Assembly: GCA_023430565.1 (NCBI GenBank)
Contig: JAEZAD010000207.1
Location: 1 to 6,066 of the forward strand
DNA from: Verrucomicrobiota bacterium
GTDB lineage: Bacteria; Verrucomicrobiota; Verrucomicrobiia; Opitutales; Opitutaceae
Direction: 5' to 3'
DNA length: 6,066 nucleotides
This document shows, piece after piece, positions 1-4,878 of the stretch. The notes beneath the pieces were generated by a model. That model searched no databases and was not told where the DNA came from. It worked only from the letters and a program-made list of their open reading frames with translations. The translations under genes were made by a program, and so were the position numbers. Every line of letters begins with the position of its first letter. Positions within the stretch are counted from its first letter, which is position 1.

Positions 1-443
1 AGCGACTTCGTATCGCCTTGGAACGTGTAAGGATTCGTCCGCGGCTTCCACACGCCGCCGCGCAACACGTGCGCACCCGCTTCCTTCACCGCCGCGGCCG
101 TCTCGTAGAAGTAGTTCGGATTTTTCGGGTCGATCGTGCACGCCCCCGCGATCACCAACAACTCCTCGCCGAGCGTCACCCCGCCCAATGCCATCCGATG
201 CGTCGCCAGATCCGAACGCCGGTCCATCAGCTTGAACGGCGACTGAATCCGGTCGATCCGCTCCACATACTCCAACCCTTCGAGCCGGTTGATCATCAAC
301 TCGTCCCGCTCGTCACCCACGATCGCGTAGATCGTTCGCACCGCGCCGACGATCGGCTGAATCCGACACCCAAACTCCATCACGATCGACGTGACTTCGG
401 CCAGTTGTTCGGGCGTGAGACGATTGGTTTTGGGCAGGATCAT
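1..443 (-). CDS. aroF: 3-deoxy-7-phosphoheptulonate (DAHP) synthase, type I-beta, N-terminal part
   Basis: DAHP synthase condenses phosphoenolpyruvate with erythrose 4-phosphate, the first step of the shikimate pathway, in the cytoplasm. Only the first 147 codons are present; the gene runs off the left edge. Residues about 1-75 resemble the ferredoxin-like/ACT-like regulatory domain of Thermotoga-type enzymes (segment TIYAIVGDERDEL near 37-49, then SPFKLMDR near 68-75). The barrel begins at VIAGACTID (97-105), where Cys102 matches the metal-ligand Cys of the family motif AGPCSVE. LRGGVWKPRTNPYTFQG (127-143) carries the KPRT substrate-binding motif. Oddities are Ala101 where family members usually have Pro, and GDTKS where GLG usually follows FQG. 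The ATG at 443 was chosen because the domain starts at once; no Shine-Dalgarno precedes it. It diverges from rpmB and lies behind a candidate attenuator leader. The family assignment is firm; aroF is the usual symbol for this class, and aroG or aroA are used in some genomes. Confidence 0.9.
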   Translation of the reverse strand, partial: MILPKTNRLTPEQLAEVTSIVMEFGCRIQPIVGAVRTIYAIVGDERDELMINRLEGLEYVERIDRIQSPFKLMDRRSDLATHRMALGGVTLGEELLVIAGACTIDPKNPNYFYETAAAVKEAGAHVLRGGVWKPRTNPYTFQGDTKS

Positions 444-468
444 GACGGGTGTTTGGGTTGATAAACCA

Positions 469-499
469 CAAGAGCCGCCTCGAAGGGAGGCGGCTCTTG
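469..499 (-). terminator. 13-bp perfect hairpin in the DAHP synthase leader (candidate attenuator)
   Basis: The arms at 469-481 and 487-499 are exact reverse complements (CAAGAGCCGCCTC / GAGGCGGCTCTTG) with a 5-nt loop. On the minus strand the hairpin is followed by UGGUUUAUC, only moderately U-rich, then the DAHP synthase ATG 25 nt further on. The + strand side has no T tract, and no gene upstream on that strand needs a terminator. Its place between an aromatic-rich short ORF and the gene for the first aromatic pathway step suggests a conditional terminator. The stem is seen directly; the terminating function is inferred and the weak U tract is the main doubt. Confidence 0.6.
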
Positions 500-523
500 C
501 GAAGTTGAAGTTGAAATTTGGAT

Positions 524-604
524 TCAGCTTTCGCGACGACCGCCCCGGGCGAGCCCGGTAAACCAGGCCGCAAAACCGAAATAGAAGGCATAACCGGCGA
601 TCAT
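524..604 (-). CDS. Aromatic-rich leader peptide (26 aa) upstream of DAHP synthase
   Basis: This short ORF starts at the ATG at 604 and ends with TGA at 524-526. It begins MIAGYAFYFGFAAWF and ends GLARGGRRES. Tyr5, Phe7, Tyr8, Phe9, Phe11, Trp14 and Phe15 give seven aromatic residues in the first 15, covering all three amino acids made by the pathway of the downstream gene. An in-frame GTG lies three codons upstream (611-613), and the frame is closed by a stop at 638-640. GAGG ends 3 nt before the ATG, a weak and close ribosome-binding candidate. Translation would serve to sense charged aromatic tRNA rather than to make a working protein, as with trp, pheA and aroF leaders elsewhere. The alternative is a one-span membrane miniprotein, since the core is hydrophobic and the tail is basic. 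No match to a named family is claimed. Confidence 0.6.
   Translation of the reverse strand: MIAGYAFYFGFAAWFTGLARGGRRES
539..558 (-). promoter_or_regulatory. Early leader hairpin and antiterminator segment
   Basis: Inside the leader ORF, minus-strand CCGGG (558-554) and CCCGG (549-545) form a 5-bp stem with loop CUCG, beginning 2 nt after the Phe15 codon. The overlapping segment GGGGCGGU (546-539) can pair over 8 bp (two G-U) with GCCGCCUC (494-487), the 5' arm of the 13-bp hairpin. A ribosome stalled at Trp14 or Phe15 would cover the first arm and free GGGGCGGU to block the terminator. A ribosome that reached the stop codon would not. The pairings were read from the sequence; no folding energies were computed. 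Confidence 0.45.
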
Positions 605-735
605 CGACCTCACGAATTGCCGCCGCCCCGCTCCTTGTCAACGCACCGTTCTCCCGCGCGCCTCCGCCAAAATTCACCTTGCTTCGCCTTTCCCGCGGCC
701 TTTACTCCCGACCCTTTAACCAACTCGCATCCATC

Positions 736-966
736 ATGGCTAGAATCTGTGCAATCACCGGTCGCCGCCCCGTCAAAGGCTCGATCATCAACCGCAAAGG
801 CCAGTCCAAGAAGAGCGGCGGCATCGGCACGCACGTGACCAGCATCACGAAGCGCAAGTTTCGCCCGAACCTGCAGCGCATCCGCGTAAAGCTCCCGAAC
901 GGCGGCACCAAGCGCATGCTCGTCTCCGTGAAGGCCCTGAAAGCCGGCCTCGTCACGAAGGCCTGA
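736..966 (+). CDS. rpmB: 50S ribosomal protein L28
   Basis: This encodes L28, a small basic component of the large ribosomal subunit that binds 23S rRNA. The 76-residue product has the family opening MARICAITGRRPVKG (1-15), a basic linker, then TKRKFRPNLQRIRV (38-51), the conserved core of L28, and the usual C-terminal half ending in lysine and alanine. The length is normal. It has a single Cys (Cys5) and so is the form without the zinc-binding Cys set. The frame stays open upstream to a TTG at 679, but the ATG at 736 matches the family N-terminus. No Shine-Dalgarno precedes it (ttaaccaactcgcatccatc). It is followed 26 nt later by an intrinsic terminator and appears monocistronic; L33 (rpmG), a frequent neighbour elsewhere, is absent. 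Confidence 0.97.
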   Translation: MARICAITGRRPVKGSIINRKGQSKKSGGIGTHVTSITKRKFRPNLQRIRVKLPNGGTKRMLVSVKALKAGLVTKA

Positions 967-992
967 GTTCTTCAAACGACCATCCCCTTCCC

Positions 993-1021
993 GCCCGCGA
1001 ACGAAATTCGCGGGCTTTTTT
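993..1021 (+). terminator. Intrinsic terminator of rpmB
   Basis: A perfect 9-bp GC-rich stem (GCCCGCGAA at 993-1001, TTCGCGGGC at 1007-1015) with a 5-nt loop is followed at once by six T (1016-1021). It sits 26 nt after the rpmB stop. Read on the minus strand there is no U tract after the stem, so it should not terminate the convergent fabF transcript. Confidence 0.93.
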
Positions 1022-1101
1022 GCGGCCGTTTCACCGCGTCCATCGACTCCCGCCCCACACGCGTCGCCGCCGCCACGCTTGGCCGCGCGAGCCGCGACGC
1101 C

Positions 1102-2352
1102 TCACACCGCCCGAAACACCGCCGCCGCGTTCTGCCCGCCAAAACCGAGATTGTTGCTCAACACCGTGCGCACCTTCGCCTCGCGGGCCTGATTCGGCAC
1201 ATAGTCCAGATCGCATTCCGGATCTGGCTCCACCAGATTGATCGTCGGCGCGATCTTCCCCGTCTCGATCGTCTTCGCGCAGATCACCGATTCGATCCCT
1301 CCCGCCGCGCCGAGCAGATGCCCGGTCATCGATTTCGTCGAACTCACCGCCAGCTTGGGCGCGTGATCGCCGAACACCTTCTTGATCGCGAGCGTCTCGA
1401 ACTTGTCGTTGTAAGGCGTGCTCGTGCCGTGCGCGTTGATGTAGTCGACCGCCTCCGCCGCGACCCCCGCGCTCGCCAGCGCCCGCGTCATCGCCATCGA
1501 CAGGCCCTTCCCCTCCGGATCCGGTTGCGTGATGTGAAAGGCATCGCAGGTCGCCGCATAACCGGCGAGCTCGCAATAAATCCGCGCTCCGCGCGCCTGC
1601 GCGTGCTCGAGCGACTCCAGCACCAGAATCCCCGCGCCCTCGCCCATCACGAAGCCGTCGCGATCCTTCTCGAACGGCCGGCTCGCCGTCTGCGGCGAAT
1701 CGTTGCGCGTGCTCATCGCCTTCATCGAACAGAAACTCGCATACGCAAACGGCGTGATGGCCGCCTCGCTTCCGCCGGCCACCATCACATCCACGTCGCC
1801 GCGCCGGATCGCGTGCGCCGCCTCGCCGATCGCGTGCGTGCCGGTTGCACACGCCGACACCAGTCCGAAATTCGGTCCGCGCGCCCCGATCTCGATCGCC
1901 ACCAGCCCCGAGCACATGTTGCCGATCAGCGAGGGGATCGTGAAGGGCGACACCTTCCGCGGCCCGCGCTCCGCGAGCACCTTGAGCTGCGACTCAAACG
2001 TATACATTCCGCCAATACCGGAGCCGATCATCACTCCCACGCGATCGCCGTTCTCCCGCGCGGGATCGAGCCCGGCGTCCTTGATCGCCTGCTTCGCCGC
2101 CACGAACCCGAAATGCGTGTAGCGATCGTTTCGCCGCGCCTCCTTCGGATCCATCTGCTTCGCCGCATCCCACCCGCGCACCTCGGCTCCAATCTGGCAG
2201 GGATAATCCGCCGGATCGAACAGCGACACCCGGTCGATGCCGCACTGTCCGGCCAGCAAGCTCGACCAAAACGTTTCCACATCGTGCCCGATCGAGGTGA
2301 CAACCCCGAGCCCGGTGACAACGACGCGGCGTGAAGTGGCGGGATATTCCAT
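1102..2352 (-). CDS. fabF: 3-oxoacyl-[acyl-carrier-protein] synthase II (KAS II)
   Basis: FabF condenses malonyl-ACP with a growing acyl-ACP, releasing CO2, in the cytoplasmic type II fatty acid elongation cycle. The 416-residue product has normal length. It opens RRVVVTGLGVVTSIG (8-22), and the catalytic set is complete: nucleophile Cys168 in VSACATGTHA, His308 in NAHGTSTPYND, Lys340 and His345 in STKSMTGHLLGAAGG, and the gatekeeper Phe404 in NLGFGGQN. The thiolase-fold halves run roughly 1-250 and 258-410. The Cys-His-His triad and the C-terminal motifs separate it from FabH. KAS I (FabB) shares the triad, but the GHLLGAAG context and the place next to acpP favour FabF. It lies 101 nt after acpP, with an intrinsic terminator in the gap, so its transcription may depend on read-through or a promoter there. 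No Shine-Dalgarno is seen. No clear terminator follows it before rpmB. Confidence 0.96.
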   Translation of the reverse strand: MEYPATSRRVVVTGLGVVTSIGHDVETFWSSLLAGQCGIDRVSLFDPADYPCQIGAEVRGWDAAKQMDPKEARRNDRYTHFGFVAAKQAIKDAGLDPARENGDRVGVMIGSGIGGMYTFESQLKVLAERGPRKVSPFTIPSLIGNMCSGLVAIEIGARGPNFGLVSACATGTHAIGEAAHAIRRGDVDVMVAGGSEAAITPFAYASFCSMKAMSTRNDSPQTASRPFEKDRDGFVMGEGAGILVLESLEHAQARGARIYCELAGYAATCDAFHITQPDPEGKGLSMAMTRALASAGVAAEAVDYINAHGTSTPYNDKFETLAIKKVFGDHAPKLAVSSTKSMTGHLLGAAGGIESVICAKTIETGKIAPTINLVEPDPECDLDYVPNQAREAKVRTVLSNNLGFGGQNAAAVFRAV

Positions 2353-2379
2353 GAGCGACGAAAAGAGACGCGAAACCCG

Positions 2380-2433
2380 AAAAACAAAAAGGCGTTCTGC
2401 CGAAGATTTCCGCTAGGAAACAGGCAGAACGCC
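2380..2433 (-). terminator. Intrinsic terminator between acpP and fabF
   Basis: The outer arms GGCGTTCTGCC (2391-2401) and GGCAGAACGCC (2423-2433) are perfect 11-bp complements. Inside lies a second stem, TTTCC (2407-2411) with GGAAA (2416-2420) and loop GCTA. On the minus strand the structure is followed by TTTTTGTTTTT (2390-2380). It begins 20 nt after the acpP stop and points the right way to end the acpP transcript. The + strand side has no T tract. Partial read-through would make acpP mRNA more abundant than fabF mRNA. Confidence 0.9.
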
Positions 2434-2453
2434 AGAGAATGAAAAGAGCCGTG

Positions 2454-2717
2454 TCAGGACTGCCCCGCCTTGGCCTTGATGTAGTCGATCACCTGGCCGA
2501 CCGTCTGCAGCTTCTCCGCATCGGACTCCGGGATTTCGCCTTTGATCTCGTCTTTGAACTCCTCCTCGAAGGCCATGATGAGCTCGACCGTGTCGAGTGA
2601 ATCGGCGCCAAGATCGTCTAGAAACGAGGCGGTCGGCGTCACCTGCTCTTCGTTCACGTTGAGCTGGTTGACGATGATCTCCTTGACGCGTTGTTCGATG
2701 GTTTTTTGGTCGGCCAT
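2454..2717 (-). CDS. acpP: Acyl carrier protein
   Basis: ACP carries growing fatty acyl chains on a 4'-phosphopantetheine arm among the enzymes of type II fatty acid synthesis. The 87-residue acidic product has the hallmark LGADSLDTVELIMAFEEEF (36-54), where Ser40 is the attachment serine, with conserved N-terminal helix TIEQRVKEIIVNQL. It is longer than the E. coli protein (78 aa). Between EEEF and EIP it carries KDEIKG where the E. coli protein has only two residues, a 4-residue insertion in the loop between helices II and III. It has an extra residue at the N-terminus and a short C-terminal extension (KAKAGQS). It lies 39 nt after fabG and is followed by a strong terminator. The start fits the family and no Shine-Dalgarno precedes it. 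Confidence 0.98.
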   Translation of the reverse strand: MADQKTIEQRVKEIIVNQLNVNEEQVTPTASFLDDLGADSLDTVELIMAFEEEFKDEIKGEIPESDAEKLQTVGQVIDYIKAKAGQS

Positions 2718-2756
2718 GATTGGTAAAGTGATGCGGAGGCTATCGGTCGGCAGACT

Positions 2757-3506
2757 TCACATCGCCATGCCGCCGTCAACGGCAAAAACTTGCCCGGTGA
2801 TGTAGCCCGCTTCCTCAGAACACAAATACGCCGTCATGTTCGCGATGTCCGCCGCTTCGCCGAATTTCTTCAGCGGCACCGCTTCCAGAATCTTCCCCGC
2901 CACGTCGGCATTGTTCACAAACTCCGTCGTCATGTCGGTCTTGATAAAGCCCGGCGCCACTGCGTTTACCGTCACGCTCCGGCTCGCGAACTCCCGCGCC
3001 AGCGTCTTCGTCAGCCCGATCATCCCCGCCTTCGCCGCCGAATAATTCGCCTGCCCTGCATTCCCCATAAGGCCACTCACCGAGGTAATGTTAACGATGC
3101 GCCCCCACCGCGCGCGCGTCATCGGCCGCGCCAGCGCCTTCGTCCAATGGAAGCAGCTCGTCAGATTCGTCGAGATCACGTCGTTCCAATCCGCCTCGCT
3201 CATCCGGAACAGCAGCCCGTCGCGCGTGATGCCCGCGTTGTTCACCAAAATATCGATCGTCGGAAACTCCTTCAGCAGCTCCTCCGCCGCCTTCGCGACC
3301 GCTGCCCCATCCGCCACGTCCACGGCAAGGGCCTTCGCCTTTCCGCCCGCCGCCGTGATCGCCGCCGCCGCCGCCCCGCAGGAGTCGGCCGACTTCGACA
3401 CGCAGATCACCGTCACACCGTGACGCGCGAGAGTTTCAGCGATGGCTTTGCCGATGCCGCGACCGGCGCCAGTGACGAGTGCAGTGCGATTGTTGAACGT
3501 GAGCAT
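2757..3506 (-). CDS. fabG: 3-oxoacyl-[acyl-carrier-protein] reductase
   Basis: FabG reduces 3-ketoacyl-ACP to 3-hydroxyacyl-ACP with NADPH, the first reduction of each elongation cycle. The 249-residue product is a classical short-chain dehydrogenase of normal length. It has the cofactor-binding TGAGRGIG (12-19), NNAG (89-92), Asn114, and the catalytic Ser142, Tyr155 and Lys159 in ITSVSGLMGNAGQANYSAAKAG. The C-terminus SEEAGYITGQVFAVDGGMAM is typical of FabG. The frame is open for 19 more codons upstream to an ATG at 3563, but that stretch is a low-complexity Phe/Leu run from a polypyrimidine tract inside a palindrome. The ATG at 3506 puts the nucleotide-binding motif at its usual distance and was chosen. 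acpP follows after 39 nt, so the two are probably co-transcribed. The context removes most doubt about confusion with other short-chain dehydrogenases. Confidence 0.95.
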   Translation of the reverse strand: MLTFNNRTALVTGAGRGIGKAIAETLARHGVTVICVSKSADSCGAAAAAITAAGGKAKALAVDVADGAAVAKAAEELLKEFPTIDILVNNAGITRDGLLFRMSEADWNDVISTNLTSCFHWTKALARPMTRARWGRIVNITSVSGLMGNAGQANYSAAKAGMIGLTKTLAREFASRSVTVNAVAPGFIKTDMTTEFVNNADVAGKILEAVPLKKFGEAADIANMTAYLCSEEAGYITGQVFAVDGGMAM

Positions 3507-3514
3507 GAGGCGAA

Positions 3515-3595
3515 ACCAAAAGAGGAGAAAGAAGCAGGGGGCAAGGAGAAGGAACGGGACCAATCTCCTGCTCCCCTCTCCCTGCTCCTTCCTCC
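3515..3595 (-). repeat. Imperfect palindrome with U-rich tail between flavoprotein gene and fabG
   Basis: On the minus strand GGAGGAAGGAGCAGGG (3595-3580) pairs along all 16 positions with CCCTGCTTCTTTCTCC (3539-3524), with just two G-U pairs. Between the arms GCAAGGAG (3541-3548) and CTCCTGC (3565-3571) can form an inner stem with one bulged A. One side is almost pure purine and the other almost pure pyrimidine. The right arm is followed by TCTTTTGGTTT (3523-3513), so in the direction of the genes it could act as a terminator or attenuator just before the fabG start. The pairing is seen directly; the role is inferred. It may instead be a dispersed intergenic repeat. Confidence 0.55.
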
Positions 3596-3608
3596 CGCGC
3601 GCAGCGCC

Positions 3609-4778
3609 TCAATACACATCCCGCTGATACCGCCGGTCCTTCTTCATCTGCTTCACATACTCGGACGCCGCCGCCAGCTCCATCCCGCCCTGCTGCGCGA
3701 CCACATCGTGCAACGCCACGTCCACGTCCTTCGCCATCCGTTTCGCGTCGCCGCACACATAAAAATGCCCGCCGCCCTTGATCCAGGCCCACAGCTCCGC
3801 CGCATTCTCCCGCATCCGATCCTGCACGTAGATCTTGTGCGGCTGGTCCCGCGAAAACGCCGTGTCCAGTCGCGCGATCTTTCCTTCGCGCAACCACGTC
3901 ATCCATTCCTCCTCGTAGAGAAAATCCGTCGCCCGGTGCTGGTCGCCGAAAAACAGCCAGTTCCGCCCGGTCGCCCCGCTCGCCAGCCGGTCCTGCACAA
4001 ACGCCCGAAACGGCGCGACGCCCGTCCCCGGTCCCACCATGATCGCGTCCTTCGCGCCCTCCTCCGGCGGAGCGAAATGCGAATGCGAAACGAACACCGG
4101 CAGCTTCGTCGTCCCCACCCGCACGCGATCCGCCAGGAACGTCGAGCACACGCCCACCCGCTCGCGATGATTCGTTTCGTAGCGCACCACCGCCACCGTC
4201 AAATGCACCTCCGTCGGATACACCTTCGGCGAAGACGCGACCGAGTAGAGCCGCGGCATCAACTTGCGCAAATGATCCACGAACTCCTGCGGCGTCAGCT
4301 TCGCGCTCGGAAACTCCGCCAGCAAATCCACGAACTGCCGCTCCTCCAAAAACCCCGCCAACACCGCCTTCGACTCCGGCGCCAGCAACCCCGCCAACCT
4401 CCCCTTTTCCTCCGCGTCCGTCGCCTTCGCCGCCAGCGTGCCCACGATCTTCGCCGTCGGCCCCGCCAGCGCCAACCGCGACGTCAGCGCCTCGCGCAGC
4501 GCGATCGGTTCCGCCAGCCTCAGCATCGCCGGCGACACCTTCTCCTCGCCCGTCGCGCCCAGGCGTTGCAACAGCTCCTCGACCTCCGAGTCGCGATTCG
4601 ACGGATACACGCCCAGCGAGTCCCCCGCTTTGTAGTGCAGCCCGCTTCCCGCGAGACTCACCACAAAATGCCGCGTCTCCTTCGCCGAACCCGGCTTCGT
4701 CAACAGACGGTTTTCCGTCACGCACGCGGGGAATGGATGATCCTTTGAAAACGTCGGGCTTTCCACAGGGGCAGACAT
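3609..4778 (-). CDS. NADPH-dependent CysJ-like flavoprotein (FAD/NADP module, no flavodoxin domain)
   Basis: The product (389 aa) resembles the C-terminal diflavin-reductase part of sulfite reductase subunit alpha. An FAD-binding domain with helical insert spans roughly 12-230, with RLYSVASSP (176-184) and GVCSTFL (209-215) contacting FAD. An NADP-binding domain follows, with GPGTGVAPFR (249-258), FFGDQHRATDFLYEEEW (276-292), HFYVCGDAKRMAKDVD (338-353) and a C-terminal RRYQRDVY with the flavin-stacking Tyr. The N-terminal FMN (flavodoxin) domain of classical CysJ is missing: the protein starts directly with the FAD domain. It probably passes electrons from NADPH through FAD to a separate acceptor, which could be sulfite reductase hemoprotein, a flavodoxin or a ferredoxin; none is encoded here. 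It lies upstream of fabG in the same direction with a 102-nt gap holding a palindrome. The ATG at 4778 fits; no Shine-Dalgarno is near. The module is certain, the physiological partner is not. Confidence 0.85.
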   Translation of the reverse strand: MSAPVESPTFSKDHPFPACVTENRLLTKPGSAKETRHFVVSLAGSGLHYKAGDSLGVYPSNRDSEVEELLQRLGATGEEKVSPAMLRLAEPIALREALTSRLALAGPTAKIVGTLAAKATDAEEKGRLAGLLAPESKAVLAGFLEERQFVDLLAEFPSAKLTPQEFVDHLRKLMPRLYSVASSPKVYPTEVHLTVAVVRYETNHRERVGVCSTFLADRVRVGTTKLPVFVSHSHFAPPEEGAKDAIMVGPGTGVAPFRAFVQDRLASGATGRNWLFFGDQHRATDFLYEEEWMTWLREGKIARLDTAFSRDQPHKIYVQDRMRENAAELWAWIKGGGHFYVCGDAKRMAKDVDVALHDVVAQQGGMELAAASEYVKQMKKDRRYQRDVY

Positions 4779-4878
4779 GTCGAGCGCGCATCAAGAAAAC
4801 CCCCGCCGGCACTGGCAAGCCGCATTCCTGTCCACAGGCTTGCAGCAGTCGCGCAATCGCACCCACTCTGTGCCGCTG
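4779..4878. other. Divergent intergenic region between flavoprotein gene and pseudouridine synthase gene
   Basis: This 100-nt gap must hold or adjoin the start signals for two divergent genes, but no convincing -35/-10 pair was found on either strand. It contains a perfect 7-bp inverted repeat (GCAAGCC at 4815-4821, GGCTTGC at 4837-4843) and an overlapping 5-bp one (CCTGT at 4827-4831, ACAGG at 4834-4838). These could be an operator-like element or chance. Confidence 0.3.

Noticed and set aside
613..641. TTGACA at 641-636 (minus) as the -35 of a promoter for the DAHP synthase leader
   Set aside because: No acceptable -10 lies 16-18 nt downstream (AATTCG at best), and the transcript would start almost on the leader ATG. 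It may be chance; the leader promoter is left unassigned.
679..735. TTG-initiated extension of rpmB
   Set aside because: L28 proteins begin at MARIC-like sequence; the extension has no similarity to the family.
1022..1101. Search for a fabF terminator in the convergent gap
   Set aside because: Only a weak 7-bp inverted repeat and the rpmB hairpin are present; neither is followed by a U tract on the minus strand.
1031..2334. Long open frames in and opposite fabF (294 codons minus, 338 codons plus)
   Set aside because: Both are composition-driven shadows. Only the fabF frame holds the Cys-His-His motifs.
3507..3563. N-terminal extension of fabG giving a Phe/Leu-rich, membrane-like stretch
   Set aside because: It comes from the polypyrimidine arm of the palindrome. 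FabG proteins start shortly before the TGAGRGIG motif, and the downstream ATG fits this.
2790..4748. 652-codon open frame on the plus strand opposite fabG and the flavoprotein gene
   Set aside because: The translation is Arg/His/Pro-rich with no domain; it is antisense to two well-supported genes.
4759..4836. Two DnaA-box-like sequences (CTTTCCACA at 4759-4767 and CTGTCCACA at 4828-4836)
   Set aside because: They match the consensus at only 8 and 7 of 9 positions, there is no AT-rich stretch or cluster, and one lies inside a coding region. There is no support for an origin.
4777..4878. Upstream extension of the pseudouridine synthase
   Set aside because: It would overlap the start of the divergent gene and adds residues with no family similarity; the ATG at 4879 fits the S4 domain.
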